From Clostridia bacterium (GTDB taxonomy: Bacteria; Bacillota; Clostridia; Oscillospirales; CAG-272), in contig JAFTXO010000046.1 of NCBI GenBank assembly GCA_017461765.1, forward strand, positions 1 through 42,878: a stretch of DNA of 42,878 bases, in the 5' to 3' direction. Below, piece after piece: positions 1-8,609 of this stretch. The notes beneath the pieces were generated by a model that had not been told where the DNA came from, searched no databases, and saw only the letters and a list, made by a program, of their open reading frames with translations. How positions within the stretch are numbered: the stretch's first letter is position 1; the number at the start of each line of letters is the position of its first letter. The position numbers and the translations under genes were made by a program.

Positions 1-155
1 ATTGGGTAGCTGTTGTTAAACCGGGCAGAGTATTGTTCGAGATGGACGGCGTATCCGAAGAAATTGCAAAAGAGGCTATGCGTCTCGCTATGCACAAGCT
101 CCCTATCAAATGCAAGTTTGTTAAGAAGGAGCAAATCGAGGAAGTGGAGGAATAA
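1..155 (+). CDS. rplP: 50S ribosomal protein L16, 3' end only
   Basis: The reading frame that starts at base 3 and stops at 153-155 encodes the last 50 residues of L16, a large-subunit protein at the peptidyl-tRNA sites. The segment ending in [15 protein letters not shown] matches the usual L16 C-terminus. The gene is cut by the left edge of the window. It is followed after 3 bases by rpmC, the normal L16-L29-S17 order at the end of the S10 operon. Its last codons contain the GGAGG (146-150) used as ribosome binding site for rpmC. Confidence 0.93.
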   Translation, partial: WVAVVKPGRVLFEMDGVSEEIAKEAMRLAMHKLPIKCKFVKKEQIEEVEE

Positions 156-158
156 GCT

Positions 159-347
159 GTGAAAACTACTGAAATCAGAAATATGTCTTCAGCAGAATTG
201 GAAACAAAGCTCAAAGAGCTTAAGGCTGAGCTTTTCAATCTTCGTTTCCAGCATGCTATCAACCAGCTCGAAAATCCTCACAAAATCGCAGATGTTAAGA
301 AAGACATCGCACGCGTAAAGACTATTCTCAATGAGAAAAACGCATAA
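159..347 (+). CDS. rpmC: 50S ribosomal protein L29
   Basis: This 62-residue protein has the helical L29 pattern ([21 protein letters not shown], then a second basic helix). L29 sits near the polypeptide exit tunnel of the large subunit, where it is part of the docking site for trigger factor and SRP. The start is a GTG at 159, placed 8 bases after GGAGG; no better ATG exists in the frame. It is cotranscribed with rplP upstream and rpsQ downstream. Confidence 0.95.
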   Translation: MKTTEIRNMSSAELETKLKELKAELFNLRFQHAINQLENPHKIADVKKDIARVKTILNEKNA

Positions 348-363
348 GTGAAGGAGAAGAGTT

Positions 364-624
364 ATGACAGAAACACGCAACTTGAGAAAAACAAGAGTTG
401 GTATCGTTGTTAGCGATAAGATGGACAAAACCGTAGTAGTTGCTATTCAGGATAATGTAAAGCATAAGACATACGGCAAGATCATCAAGAGAACAACAAA
501 GATCCACGCTCATGACGAAAAGAACGAATGTAACGTAGGCGACAAGATCGAGGTTATGGAGACAAGACCTCTTTCAAAGACAAAGAGATGGCGCCTCGTA
601 CAAATCATAGAAAAGGCTAAATAA
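364..624 (+). CDS. rpsQ: 30S ribosomal protein S17
   Basis: This 86-residue protein has the S17 OB-fold signature, with [18 protein letters not shown] near the N-terminus and a C-terminal [16 protein letters not shown] motif. S17 is a primary 16S rRNA binder. The ATG at 364 follows AAGGAGA (350-356). The length is normal for the family. The next gene, rplN, begins after a 75-base gap that carries its own AGGAGG. Confidence 0.96.
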   Translation: MTETRNLRKTRVGIVVSDKMDKTVVVAIQDNVKHKTYGKIIKRTTKIHAHDEKNECNVGDKIEVMETRPLSKTKRWRLVQIIEKAK

Positions 625-699
625 TTAATAATCCTTTATGAGGGTACATCAAAAAGTATGTGCCGAAATTCAGGGAAACCTTATTAGGAGGATATAAAA

Positions 700-1068
700 G
701 TGATTCAGCAACAAAGCTATATGAAGGTTGCCGACAACACAGGAGCAAAAGAGCTTATGTGCATAAGAGTCCTCGGTGGTACAGGCAGAAGATATGCCAA
801 CATCGGTGACGTAGTAGTATGCGCAGTTAAGAAAGCAACTCCCGGTGGAATTGTTAAAAAAGGCGACGTTGTTAAGGCTGTAATCGTAAGAAGCGTAAAA
901 GGACTTCACCGTCCTGACGGATCTTACATCAAATTTGATGAGAATGCAGCTGTAATTATAAGAGAAGATAAAACACCCAGAGGAACACGTATCTTTGGCC
1001 CGGTAGCAAGAGAGCTCCGTGAAAAAGAATATACAAAGATTCTCTCTCTCGCACCCGAAGTACTTTAA
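700..1068 (+). CDS. rplN: 50S ribosomal protein L14
   Basis: This 122-residue protein has the family's exact usual length. It contains the L14 motifs [20 protein letters not shown] at the start and [14 protein letters not shown] near the end. L14 lies at the subunit interface, contacts 16S rRNA, and is the target of the silencing factor RsfS. The start is a GTG at 700, preceded by TAGGAGG at 685-691. It is the first gene of the spc operon proper. Confidence 0.96.
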   Translation: MIQQQSYMKVADNTGAKELMCIRVLGGTGRRYANIGDVVVCAVKKATPGGIVKKGDVVKAVIVRSVKGLHRPDGSYIKFDENAAVIIREDKTPRGTRIFGPVARELREKEYTKILSLAPEVL

Positions 1069-1084
1069 TTGGAGGTAAGTAATA

Positions 1085-1414
1085 ATGAAAAATGTTCATG
1101 TAAAACGTGATGACACCGTTATTGTTATCTCCGGAGATGACAAAGGTGTAAAGGGAAAGGTATTGGCTGTAAGCCCTAAAGAAGGCAAGGTAATTGTACA
1201 AGGTGCAAACATTGTTACAAAGCACACAAAGCCCAGAAGACAAGGCGAAGCAGGCGGTATCGTAAAGGTTGAAGGCGCTATGTACGCATCAAAGGTACAG
1301 ATAGTTTGCCAGAATTCAAAATGCAAGAGCTATAACAAGGGCACAAGAATTGCGCATAAGGAAGTAGACGGAAAGAAGATCCGTGTATGTGCAAAGTGCG
1401 GCGAAGAGCTTTAA
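1085..1414 (+). CDS. rplX: 50S ribosomal protein L24
   Basis: This is L24, an assembly-initiator protein of the large subunit, with a KOW motif at residues 3-35 (VKRDDTVIVISGDDKGVKGK). The C-terminal part carries four cysteines arranged as C-x4-C and C-x2-C (CQNSKC...CAKC), which resembles a zinc ribbon. The first pair is spaced wider than the CxxC more often seen in L24, so metal binding is an inference. Its 109 residues are slightly longer than average. GGAGGT lies at 1071-1076. Confidence 0.95.
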   Translation: MKNVHVKRDDTVIVISGDDKGVKGKVLAVSPKEGKVIVQGANIVTKHTKPRRQGEAGGIVKVEGAMYASKVQIVCQNSKCKSYNKGTRIAHKEVDGKKIRVCAKCGEEL

Positions 1415-1429
1415 TAGGAGGTAACTGAT

Positions 1430-1969
1430 ATGTCTAGAATGAAAGATTTATATACACAAGAAGTTGCTCCGGCTCTTATGTCCAAATTTGCTTACAAGAG
1501 CCCTATGCAAATTCCTAAGCTTAACAAGATCGTAATCAATGTTGGCGCAGGCGATGCAAAGGATAACTCAAAGGTTATCGACAGCATCATTGACGAGATT
1601 ACACTTATTTCAGGTCAGAAGGCAGTTCCGACATACGCAAGAAAGAGCGTAGCTAACTTCAAGCTTCGTGAAGGCGTAAAGATCGGCGTTAAGGTAACAC
1701 TTCGCGGAGACAAAATGTACGAGTTTATGGATAGACTCTTCACATTCGCTCTTCCCAGAGTACGTGACTTTAAAGGTATCAACGGAAACGGCTTCGACGG
1801 ACACGGTAACTTCTCAATGGGTCTTCGTGAACAGTTGATATTCCCCGAAATCGAGTACGATAAGGTTGACAAAATCCGTGGTATGGATATCACATTTGTA
1901 ACAACTGCAACTACCGATGAAGAAGCAAAAGAGCTCCTCACACTTATGGGCGCTCCGTTTGCGAAATAA
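1430..1969 (+). CDS. rplE: 50S ribosomal protein L5
   Basis: This 179-residue protein has the standard length and motifs of L5, including [16 protein letters not shown] and the [20 protein letters not shown] loop. L5 binds 5S rRNA and forms an inter-subunit bridge. The start at 1430 is preceded by AGGAGGT. The stop is followed 14 bases later by the S14 gene. Confidence 0.97.
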   Translation: MSRMKDLYTQEVAPALMSKFAYKSPMQIPKLNKIVINVGAGDAKDNSKVIDSIIDEITLISGQKAVPTYARKSVANFKLREGVKIGVKVTLRGDKMYEFMDRLFTFALPRVRDFKGINGNGFDGHGNFSMGLREQLIFPEIEYDKVDKIRGMDITFVTTATTDEEAKELLTLMGAPFAK

Positions 1970-1983
1970 TGGGAGGCTAAAAA

Positions 1984-2169
1984 ATGGCTAAGAAAGCAAT
2001 GGTACTTAAACAGCAGAGAAAGCAAAAGTATTCCACAAGAGAATACAATCGTTGCAAGATCTGTGGCAGACCTCACGGATACCTTCGTAAATATGGCGTA
2101 TGCCGTATTTGCTTCCGTGAACTTGCATACGCAGGTGAGATCCCCGGCGTAAAGAAAGCAAGCTGGTAA
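1984..2169 (+). CDS. rpsN: 30S ribosomal protein S14, zinc-binding type
   Basis: This 61-residue protein is the short, zinc-binding (type Z) form of S14. It has two CxxC pairs, CKIC and CRIC, about 15 residues apart, and the conserved C-terminus [11 protein letters not shown]. It binds the head of the small subunit. The long, cysteine-free form found in many bacteria is about 100 residues. The start follows GGGAGG at 1971-1976. Confidence 0.97.
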   Translation: MAKKAMVLKQQRKQKYSTREYNRCKICGRPHGYLRKYGVCRICFRELAYAGEIPGVKKASW

Positions 2170-2296
2170 GGTAAAAGGAATACAGAAGTATTCACTCCAA
2201 TCTATCGGAAGGAAACGAAATGTTTAACCACCGAAAGGCCGTCACCGAAACGGTGGCAGCAAGACTAATTTACTTGCATATAAGGAGGAAATAAAA
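2170..2296 (+). promoter_or_regulatory. Structured rpsN-rpsH intercistronic leader
   Basis: This 127-base gap inside a tightly packed operon folds locally. There is a perfect hairpin GAATAC/GTATTC with an AGAA loop (2178-2193). CACCG/CGGTG with an AAA loop (2243-2255) competes with CCACCG (2228-2233) for the same right arm (2251-2256). A 24-codon open frame (2220-2294, stop 2 bases before rpsH) follows a GGAAGG motif and overlaps these structures. It could be a leader peptide or chance. No -35/-10 promoter is evident. Autogenous control by S8 is a possible role, but I see no clear S8 site. Confidence 0.4.
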
Positions 2297-2692
2297 ATGC
2301 AAATATCAGACGTAATCGCAGATATGCTCACCAGAATCAGAAACGCAAGCAATGCGAAGCACGAAACAGTTGACGTTCCCGCTTCAAATATGAAGAAGGC
2401 TATTGCCGACATTCTTCTTGAGGAAGGCTACATCAAGGCAGTTTCCGTAATCGAGGACGGTAAGCAAGGCGTAATCAGAATAACACTCAAATATGATGGA
2501 AAAGCGAAAGTTATCCGCGGAATCCGTAGAGTTTCAAAGCCCGGTCTTCGTATCTATTCAAACTGCGAAGATATGCCTAAGGTTATGAACGGACTCGGCA
2601 TCGCAATCGTTTCAACATCAAAGGGCATCATGACAGACAAAAAAGCCAGACAAGAAAATGTCGGCGGCGAAGTACTCGCTTTTGTTTGGTAA
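2297..2692 (+). CDS. rpsH: 30S ribosomal protein S8
   Basis: This 131-residue protein has the S8 length and signatures: [18 protein letters not shown] at the N-terminus and [20 protein letters not shown] near the C-terminus. S8 binds the central domain of 16S rRNA and, in E. coli, represses its own operon by binding mRNA. The ATG at 2297 is preceded by AAGGAGG. It is followed after 19 bases by rplF. Confidence 0.97.
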   Translation: MQISDVIADMLTRIRNASNAKHETVDVPASNMKKAIADILLEEGYIKAVSVIEDGKQGVIRITLKYDGKAKVIRGIRRVSKPGLRIYSNCEDMPKVMNGLGIAIVSTSKGIMTDKKARQENVGGEVLAFVW

Positions 2693-2711
2693 TTAGCAGG
2701 AGGTATTAAAT

Positions 2712-3253
2712 ATGTCAAGAATAGGAAGAGCACCAATAAATGTTCCTGCCGGCGTTGATGTATCGATCGATACTGCAAATTGCGTAATTACCGTAAAAGG
2801 CCCTAAAGGTACATTGACACAAAACTATCATTCAAGAATGGCAATATCCAAAGACGGAGCTGTTATCACCGTAGCTCGTCCCTCTGACGAGAAGGAAGAC
2901 AGATCGCTTCACGGTCTTACAAGAACACTTATCAACAACATGGTAATAGGTGTTACAGAAGGATATTCAAAGAAGCTTGAAGTAAACGGCGTAGGTTACA
3001 GAGTTGCAATGCAAGGCAAGGCACTCAACCTCACACTCGGTTATTCTCACCCCGTAGTAGTAGATGCACCCGCAGGAATCACATTTGAGACTCCCGATGC
3101 AAATACTATCATAATCAAGGGTATCGACAAGCAATTGGTTGGCGAAACAGCCGCAGTTGTTCGTTCGAAGAGAGCTCCTGAACCCTACAAGGGCAAGGGA
3201 ATTAAATATGAAGGCGAAAGATTCGCCGTAAAGCCGGAAAAACCGGTAAATAA
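2712..3253 (+). CDS. rplF: 50S ribosomal protein L6 with a frame disruption near the C-terminus
   Basis: Residues 1-169 are normal L6 (KGPKGTL, LEVNGVGYR, GKGIKYEGE). L6 supports the factor-binding region of the large subunit. The start frame does not stop where L6 should: it runs to 3404, overlapping rplR out of frame and giving 230 residues. In the -1 frame, bases 3221-3253 encode IRRKAGKTGK and TAA, which is exactly the canonical L6 ending. One base is therefore missing in the short A run at 3217-3219. Restoring it gives about 180 residues, the normal length, and clears the rplR ribosome binding site. A sequencing or assembly error is the likeliest cause; a true mutation or programmed -1 shift is possible. 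Confidence 0.85.
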
Positions 3254-3271
3254 TGAAAGGAGAGAAAAAAG

Positions 3272-3631
3272 ATGGTTTCAAGAAAAGATAGTAACGCACA
3301 ACGTCTTAAAAGACACGCAAGAGTTCGTGGAAAGATCTCCGGAACAAGCGAGCGTCCTCGTCTTTGTGTTTATCGTTCAAACAAGAACATTTCTTGTCAG
3401 ATAATTGACGATGTAGCAGGTGTAACACTCGTTTCCGCTTCTACATTAGAGGCTGGATTTGAAGGAATCGGAAGCAATAAAGAGGCAGCTAAGAAGGTTG
3501 GCCTTGCAATTGCTGAAAAGGCATTGGCAAAAGGAATCGACACAGTAGTATTTGACCGTGGCGGTTATGTATATCACGGACGTGTATCGGAACTTGCAGA
3601 AGGCGCAAGAGAAGGCGGACTTAAATTCTAA
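3272..3631 (+). CDS. rplR: 50S ribosomal protein L18
   Basis: This 119-residue L18 has the motifs [19 protein letters not shown] and [21 protein letters not shown]18 binds 5S rRNA together with L5. The ATG at 3272 follows GAAAGGAGAG (3255-3264), which shows that translation starts here independently of the overlapping out-of-frame extension of rplF. Confidence 0.97.
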   Translation: MVSRKDSNAQRLKRHARVRGKISGTSERPRLCVYRSNKNISCQIIDDVAGVTLVSASTLEAGFEGIGSNKEAAKKVGLAIAEKALAKGIDTVVFDRGGYVYHGRVSELAEGAREGGLKF

Positions 3632-3707
3632 GCTCCCCCTCTTTCCCGCAAGCTTCGGTTTGTACACTGTTTAATTCACTTTATTAAACAAACAGAGGAG
3701 AAATAAA
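3632..3707 (+). promoter_or_regulatory. rplR-rpsE intercistronic gap with a weak hairpin
   Basis: The gap holds a small AT-rich inverted repeat, GTTTAAT (3669-3675) and ATTAAAC (3683-3689), followed by the AGAGGAG used by rpsE. No T tract follows, so it is not a terminator. It could act as an RNA spacer or processing site, but nothing more can be said. Confidence 0.25.
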
Positions 3708-4208
3708 ATGGCAACAAAAATTGACGCAGCAACTCTTGATCTTCAAGAAAAAATGGTTGCACTCAACCGTGTTTCCAAAACGGTAAAAGGTGGACGTATC
3801 GCTCGTTTCACCGCTCTTATGGTAGTTGGAGATGGTAACGGACATGTTGGCTACGGACTCGGCAAAGCAGCAGAGGTTCCGGACGCAATCCGCAAGGGCA
3901 TCGAAGACGCTAAGAAAAATATGATAACTGTAGCAATAAAAGATACAACAATTCCTCACGAAGTACTTGGAAAATTCGGAGCAGGCTCCGTACTTCTTAA
4001 GCCCGCTGCAAAAGGTACCGGTATCATCGCAGGTCAAACTGTTCGTGCCGTACTCGAGCTCGCAGGCATCAAGAACATCAGAGCTAAGAGCCTTCGTTCA
4101 AACAACAAGACAAACGTTGTAAAAGCAACATTTGAAGGCTTGAAGGAGCTCAGAACAGCTGAAGAAGTTGCAAAGACTCGTGGCATTGATGTAGAAAAGA
4201 TAGGTTAA
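3708..4208 (+). CDS. rpsE: 30S ribosomal protein S5
   Basis: This 166-residue S5 has the double-stranded-RNA-binding N-terminal domain ([21 protein letters not shown]), followed by [20 protein letters not shown] and the [20 protein letters not shown] segment. S5 contributes to decoding accuracy and mRNA unwinding at the entry tunnel. The start follows AGAGGAG. Confidence 0.97.
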   Translation: MATKIDAATLDLQEKMVALNRVSKTVKGGRIARFTALMVVGDGNGHVGYGLGKAAEVPDAIRKGIEDAKKNMITVAIKDTTIPHEVLGKFGAGSVLLKPAAKGTGIIAGQTVRAVLELAGIKNIRAKSLRSNNKTNVVKATFEGLKELRTAEEVAKTRGIDVEKIG

Positions 4209-4221
4209 GGAGGAAGAAAAG

Positions 4222-4401
4222 ATGGAACAAGTTAAAGTAACATTAACAAAAAGTCTTATTGCTTCTAAACCGAATCAAAAAGCAACTGCAAAATCTCTTG
4301 GCCTTACCAAGATTGGTGATAGTATCGTTTTAGCGAACGATCAAGTTTTGGCAGGCAAAATTAAGGTTATATCTCACCTCGTAAAGGTAGAAAACGCCTA
4401 A
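4222..4401 (+). CDS. rpmD: 50S ribosomal protein L30
   Basis: This 59-codon gene encodes MEQVKVTLTKSLIASKPNQ and then KATAKSLGLTKIGDSIVLAN, the compact L30 fold of bacteria. It lies between rpsE and rplO, its fixed place in the spc operon. The ATG at 4222 follows AAGGAGG at 4207-4213. The length matches the family (about 58-60 residues). Confidence 0.95.
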   Translation: MEQVKVTLTKSLIASKPNQKATAKSLGLTKIGDSIVLANDQVLAGKIKVISHLVKVENA

Positions 4402-4474
4402 TCAAACTGCCAAAGGCAGAAATTGATTGACACAATCAATCGAAAAAAATCAATTTCAACAAGGAGGATAAAAA
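4402..4474 (+). promoter_or_regulatory. rpmD-rplO leader with mutually exclusive hairpins
   Basis: The gap contains CTGCC/GGCAG with an AAA loop (4407-4419) and a perfect 8-bp hairpin ATTGATTG/CAATCAAT with a 3-base loop (4422-4440). The left arm can instead pair over 10 bp with a distal AATCAATTTC (4448-4457): GAAATTGATT at 4419-4428. The distal arm ends 3 bases before the AAGGAGG of rplO. The two long pairings cannot coexist, so ribosome access to rplO could be switched. This is a structural inference only. Confidence 0.45.
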
Positions 4475-4915
4475 ATGAAGCTCCATGAACTTTCACCGGC
4501 TGCAAATTCAACAAAGGCAGCATGGCGCAAGGGTAGAGGCCCCGGTTCCGGAAATGGTAAAACCGCCGGAAAAGGACATAAAGGTCAAAACGCGCGTTCA
4601 GGCGGTGGTGTAAGACCCGGATTTGAAGGTGGTCAACTTCCGCTTTACAGAAAACTCCCTAAAAGAGGTTTCAATAATAAATTCGCGAAAGAGTACGCAA
4701 CTATCAATGTAAGCGCTCTTAACGCTTTTGAAAACGGTGCTACCGTAACTCTTGCAACCCTCGTAGAAAGCGGCATTGTTCGCAAAGAATACGACGGACT
4801 TAAAGTGCTTGGAAACGGTGAACTCAAGAAGTCTCTCACCGTTGAAGCTAAAGTTTTCTCTGCTACTGCAAAAGAGAAGATTGAAGCAGCAGGCGGAAAA
4901 GCAGAGGTGAAATAA
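4475..4915 (+). CDS. rplO: 50S ribosomal protein L15
   Basis: This 146-residue L15 has the glycine-rich RNA-threading N-terminus ([39 protein letters not shown]) and the KRGFNN motif. L15 is a late-assembly large-subunit protein. Two bases separate its stop from the secY start, so the two genes are probably translationally coupled. Confidence 0.97.
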   Translation: MKLHELSPAANSTKAAWRKGRGPGSGNGKTAGKGHKGQNARSGGGVRPGFEGGQLPLYRKLPKRGFNNKFAKEYATINVSALNAFENGATVTLATLVESGIVRKEYDGLKVLGNGELKKSLTVEAKVFSATAKEKIEAAGGKAEVK

Positions 4916-4917
4916 TT

Positions 4918-6300
4918 ATGTTTCGTACTTTTGCAAACGCTTGGAAAATAAAAGAATTAAGAAATAAAATTTTATTTACACTCGCAGTATTATTCATTTA
5001 CAGAATAGGTGCAAACATTTTCGTTCCTTTCGTATCGAGAGACGGCGTTCTCTCGATGGGCGGAACTACCGCGTTTAACATATTCAATGTACTCAGCGGC
5101 GGTGCAGCAGAAAGAATGACACTTTTTGCACTCGGTGTTTCACCGTATATCACAGCATCCATCGTAGTTCAGCTTCTTTCCGTAGCTATCCCCGCTCTTG
5201 AAAGACTTTCAAAAATGGGCGATGAAGGAAAGAAAAAGATCGATACGATCACACGTTATATAACGATTGTGATCGCAGTTATCATGGCGATCGGATACTA
5301 TATGATGATTAAGGCTGACGGACTTTTGGGCTCAACACCTACAACAGGCTGGATGGGATTCTTCTATGCAGTAGTAATCATAGCATCCTTCTGCGCAGGT
5401 TCGTCCATAGTTATGTGGCTCGCTGAAAAGATCAACGATAAGGGTATCGGTAACGGTATCTCCTTGATCCTTTTTGCAAACATCATTTCAACATTGCCTA
5501 ACCTTGCAATCAGTATGTTCCAATTGAGCACAAACAATGTAACCACAAGCGGATCTTCCATCGTTACTATTCCCGGCTTCAACTGGAGAGGTACACTTAT
5601 TTCCGTGCTTACGATAGTAGTAATACTTCTTCTCGTATGGTTCATTATCTTCATTTCCGACAGTGAAAGAAGAATTCCTGTTCAATATGCGAAAAAGGTT
5701 GTAGGAAGAAAGATGTACGGAGGACAAAACTCCAACCTTCCTATCAAAGTAAATATGACAGGCGTTATGCCTATAATCTTTGCAAACGCAATTATGTCTA
5801 TTCCCGGTCTTATAGCGCAATTCATGATAAACAGTGAAAACGAAACTGTTCAAAAGGTTGCGGTATTTATGAGCGGAACAGGTTGGATCTACGTAACTAT
5901 CCAATTTATACTCGTGCTTGCATTTGCATACTTCTATGTTGCAATTTCCTTTAATCCCACAGAGGTTGCAGGAAACTTGCAAAAGAACGGCGGCTCTATC
6001 CCGGGTATTCGTCCCGGAAAGGCGACCTCAGATTACATCTCGAAGGTTCTTTCGAGAGTCACACTCATTGGCGCACTTTCACTCTCAATCATCTCTATCG
6101 TTCCTCACGTTGTAGTTCTTATTCTTAACTACGTTCCTGCGGACGGAGCACATTCCATTGTAGATATCTACAGCGCAATACTCAGCCCCGTAGCATTCGC
6201 AGGTACATCGATCATAATTGCTGTCGGTGTAATTCTTGAAACAATAAGAGAGATTGAAGCACAAATGACAATGCGTCACTACAAAGGTTTCCTTGAATAA
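4918..6300 (+). CDS. secY: Protein translocase subunit SecY
   Basis: This 460-residue integral membrane protein is the pore of the Sec translocon. It shows the expected ten hydrophobic segments, the conserved GIGNGISL (about residues 176-183), the PGIRPGKAT loop, and the C-terminal EAQMTMRHYKGFLE. It exports signal-peptide proteins such as the lipoproteins encoded later in this window. It starts 2 bases after rplO; the sequence upstream (AGAGGTGA) supplies a modest ribosome binding site. Confidence 0.97.
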   Translation: MFRTFANAWKIKELRNKILFTLAVLFIYRIGANIFVPFVSRDGVLSMGGTTAFNIFNVLSGGAAERMTLFALGVSPYITASIVVQLLSVAIPALERLSKMGDEGKKKIDTITRYITIVIAVIMAIGYYMMIKADGLLGSTPTTGWMGFFYAVVIIASFCAGSSIVMWLAEKINDKGIGNGISLILFANIISTLPNLAISMFQLSTNNVTTSGSSIVTIPGFNWRGTLISVLTIVVILLLVWFIIFISDSERRIPVQYAKKVVGRKMYGGQNSNLPIKVNMTGVMPIIFANAIMSIPGLIAQFMINSENETVQKVAVFMSGTGWIYVTIQFILVLAFAYFYVAISFNPTEVAGNLQKNGGSIPGIRPGKATSDYISKVLSRVTLIGALSLSIISIVPHVVVLILNYVPADGAHSIVDIYSAILSPVAFAGTSIIIAVGVILETIREIEAQMTMRHYKGFLE

Positions 6301-6317
6301 TTTATAGGAGAATGAGT

Positions 6318-6974
6318 ATGAAAAATCTCAAACTTATATTCCTTGGCGCACCCGGTGCGGGCAAGGGAACACAATCTGACATAGTAGCCGAGAAGTACGG
6401 AATTCCTACGATCTCAACAGGCGTTATGATCAGAGAAGCAATCAAAAACAATACCGAAATGGGCTTAGCTGCAAAAGCTTACACCGAAAAGGGTGCGCTC
6501 GTTCCCGATGAAGTCGTTATCGGCATCATAGGTGAGCGTCTTGCCAAGGACGACTGTAAGAACGGATTTATCCTTGACGGCTTTCCCAGAACGGTTCCGC
6601 AGGCTGAAGCGCTTGATAACATGGGAGTTAAGATCAACTGTGTTATAAGCATTGAGGTAGCGGATGATAAAATTGTTGAACGCATGAGCGGCAGACGTGT
6701 CTGCGCAAAATGCGGAGCATCATACCACGTTGCATATAAGCCCTCGCAAGATGGCGTAACGTGCGACAAATGTGGCGAAACACTTTCCATTCGTAAAGAC
6801 GACGCTCCCGAGGTTGTACTTGATAGACTTACAGTATATCACAACCAAACAGAGCCTCTCAAAGAATTCTATGGTAAAAAAGGCGTGCTTTCGTTGGTAG
6901 AGGGACAAGAGGAGGTTCAAGATACGACCGCTCTTACACTCAAAGCAATCGAGGACGCGATAGCAAAAATATGA
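6318..6974 (+). CDS. adk: Adenylate kinase, zinc-lid type
   Basis: Adk interconverts ATP plus AMP and two ADP. The protein has the P-loop GAPGAGKGT near residue 10, the DGFPRT motif, and a LID domain with two CxxC pairs (CAKC, CDKC) typical of zinc-binding Gram-positive Adk. An ATG at 6312 lies only 1 base from TAGGAG (6305-6310), while the ATG at 6318 has a 7-base spacing, so the latter is the better start (218 residues). The gene overlaps map by 4 bases. Confidence 0.96.
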   Translation: MKNLKLIFLGAPGAGKGTQSDIVAEKYGIPTISTGVMIREAIKNNTEMGLAAKAYTEKGALVPDEVVIGIIGERLAKDDCKNGFILDGFPRTVPQAEALDNMGVKINCVISIEVADDKIVERMSGRRVCAKCGASYHVAYKPSQDGVTCDKCGETLSIRKDDAPEVVLDRLTVYHNQTEPLKEFYGKKGVLSLVEGQEEVQDTTALTLKAIEDAIAKI

Positions 6975-7729
6975 TTCAACTTAAAAATCCGGAGCAGATC
7001 GAGATAATGAAGGTAGCCGGTAGAATTACCGGTGAAGCGTTGCTCGTAGCTAAGGAAATGATTCACGAAGGTGTAACGACCAAGCAAATAGACGATAAAA
7101 TTCGCCGATATATTGAGAAATGCGGTGCAAAGCCCACATTTCTCGGTTACGGTGGGTTTCCGGGAAGTGCTTGCATAAGCATAAATGACGAGGTCATTCA
7201 CGGTATCCCCTCACATAAGAGAATTCTTAAAAACGGAGATATCGTAAAGATCGATGTCGGAGCTTATTGGCACGGATTTACCGGAGATAGCGCAAATACA
7301 TTCGCAGTCGGAGAGATCTCCGATGAAGCACAAAAGCTTATCGATGCGACAAGGGAAAGCTTCTTCGCAGGCATAAAAGCAATCGAAGAAACAGAAAATC
7401 CGAGGCTCGGAGACCTTGGATACGCAATTCAATCATATGTTGAGGCAAGAGGATACTCGGTAGTTCGGGAATTTGTCGGACATGGAGTAGGCGCGGAGCT
7501 TCACGAGGATCCTAACGTACCAAACTACGGTACAAAGGGAAGAGGCGTGAGAATACATCCCGGAATGACACTTGCGATCGAGCCTATGATAAATGCGGGC
7601 ACGCATGAGGTGAGAATGCTGGGTGACGGATGGGGAGTAGTCACAAAGGACGGCGCTCTGTCTGCACATTATGAGCATAGTGTAGCTATTACCGATAACG
7701 GAGTCATCTTACTTACAAAGGTGGACTGA
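6971..7729 (+). CDS. map: Methionine aminopeptidase, type I
   Basis: The enzyme removes the initiator methionine from nascent proteins after deformylation. All five metal ligands are visible at D95, D106, H171, E204 and E235, in the motifs KIDVGAYWHGFTGD, GHGVG, AIEPM and EHSVAI. The 252 residues match the short type Ia form without an N-terminal zinc extension. Its ATG overlaps the adk stop (ATGA), which indicates coupling. Its substrate-preparing partner, peptide deformylase, is encoded at 33287. Confidence 0.97.
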   Translation: MIQLKNPEQIEIMKVAGRITGEALLVAKEMIHEGVTTKQIDDKIRRYIEKCGAKPTFLGYGGFPGSACISINDEVIHGIPSHKRILKNGDIVKIDVGAYWHGFTGDSANTFAVGEISDEAQKLIDATRESFFAGIKAIEETENPRLGDLGYAIQSYVEARGYSVVREFVGHGVGAELHEDPNVPNYGTKGRGVRIHPGMTLAIEPMINAGTHEVRMLGDGWGVVTKDGALSAHYEHSVAITDNGVILLTKVD

Positions 7730-7840
7730 GTGAAAAATAAAGGAGTTCCTTCGCGGCTGAATTAAGGAACACCGAGAAGACGCACAAGATCCGTTACTTA
7801 AAGTGCGAAAGAATCAAAATACCGTAGATTAGGAGTAAAT
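7730..7840 (+). promoter_or_regulatory. map-infA gap with a 7-bp inverted repeat
   Basis: The gap contains GTTCCTT (7745-7751) and AAGGAAC (7764-7770) with a 12-base loop. In several related operons a small KOW-domain RNA-binding protein gene sits between map and infA; here only short frames are present, so it is absent. No T tract and no convincing promoter are seen. infA has its own TTAGGAG. Confidence 0.3.
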
Positions 7841-8059
7841 ATGGGAAAAGATGATGTTGTTGAATTTGAGGGCGTTGTAACGGAAGCACTTCCTAATGCG
7901 ACCTTCAAAGTAAAATTGCCGAACGGGCACATAGTAACAGCGCACATTTCAGGCAAATTAAGATTAAATTATATAAGAATACTGCCGGGTGATAAAGTAA
8001 CCGTTGAGGTATCGGTATACGATCTCTCAAAGGGAAGAATCACATGGCGTGCTAAATAA
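7841..8059 (+). CDS. infA: Translation initiation factor IF-1
   Basis: This 72-residue S1/OB-fold protein has the IF-1 motifs [40 protein letters not shown] and the C-terminal KGRITWRAK. It occupies the A site of the 30S subunit during initiation. The ATG at 7841 follows TTAGGAG at 7829-7835. Confidence 0.97.
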   Translation: MGKDDVVEFEGVVTEALPNATFKVKLPNGHIVTAHISGKLRLNYIRILPGDKVTVEVSVYDLSKGRITWRAK

Positions 8060-8075
8060 GAAAGGTGGTTTTATA

Positions 8076-8189
8076 ATGAAAGTAAAGCCTTCCGTAAAGA
8101 AAATCTGTGACAAGTGCAAGATTATCAAGAGAAAGGGTAACGTAATGGTTATCTGCGAAAATCCTAAGCACAAACAGAGACAGGGCTAA
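8076..8189 (+). CDS. rpmJ: 50S ribosomal protein L36
   Basis: This 37-residue protein is L36 of the zinc-binding type, with [20 protein letters not shown] followed by C27 and H32. A longer in-frame extension upstream overlaps infA, but the ATG at 8076 follows AAAGGTGG (8061-8068) at normal spacing and gives the canonical L36 N-terminus, so it is the true start. It is one of the smallest ribosomal proteins and sits in the fixed infA-rpmJ-rpsM order. Confidence 0.97.
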   Translation: MKVKPSVKKICDKCKIIKRKGNVMVICENPKHKQRQG

Positions 8190-8225
8190 TTCAAACCAAT
8201 CCAAATCATAAAAGGAGAAAAATAA

Positions 8226-8594
8226 ATGGCTCGTATAGCTGGTGTTGACATTCCAAATGCAAAGCGTGTTGAAATTGCTTTGACATACATTTATGGCATT
8301 GGAAAAAAGAGCGCACAGGACATTCTTGCTAAAACAGGAATCAATCCCGACACACGCGCAAAAGATTTGACAGAAGATGAAATCGCGAAGCTTCGTGATG
8401 AAATTGAAGCAAATTATAACGTAGAAGGTGAGCTTCGCAGAGAAGTAGCACTTAACATCAAACGTCTTGTAGAAATCAACTGCTATCGTGGAACAAGACA
8501 TAGAAAAGGTCTTCCTGTAAGAGGACAAAGAACAAAGACAAATGCAAGAACCAGAAAAGGTCCTGCAAAGACGATAGCAAACAAGAAGAAATAA
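8226..8594 (+). CDS. rpsM: 30S ribosomal protein S13
   Basis: This 122-residue S13 has [20 protein letters not shown] at the N-terminus and the basic C-terminus [20 protein letters not shown]. It contacts the large subunit through inter-subunit bridges in the 30S head. The start follows AAAGGAG. Confidence 0.97.
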   Translation: MARIAGVDIPNAKRVEIALTYIYGIGKKSAQDILAKTGINPDTRAKDLTEDEIAKLRDEIEANYNVEGELRREVALNIKRLVEINCYRGTRHRKGLPVRGQRTKTNARTRKGPAKTIANKKK

Positions 8595-8609
8595 TAAGGA
8601 GTGTAGCAA

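Noticed and set aside
3254..3404. A genuine 51-residue C-terminal extension of L6
   Set aside because: It is the rplR region read in the wrong frame; the canonical L6 ending is present one frame away and the rplR ribosome binding site lies inside the extension.
8004..8075. A longer L36 with a 24-residue N-terminal extension
   Set aside because: The extension overlaps infA in another frame and the ATG at 8076 has a good ribosome binding site and gives the canonical protein.
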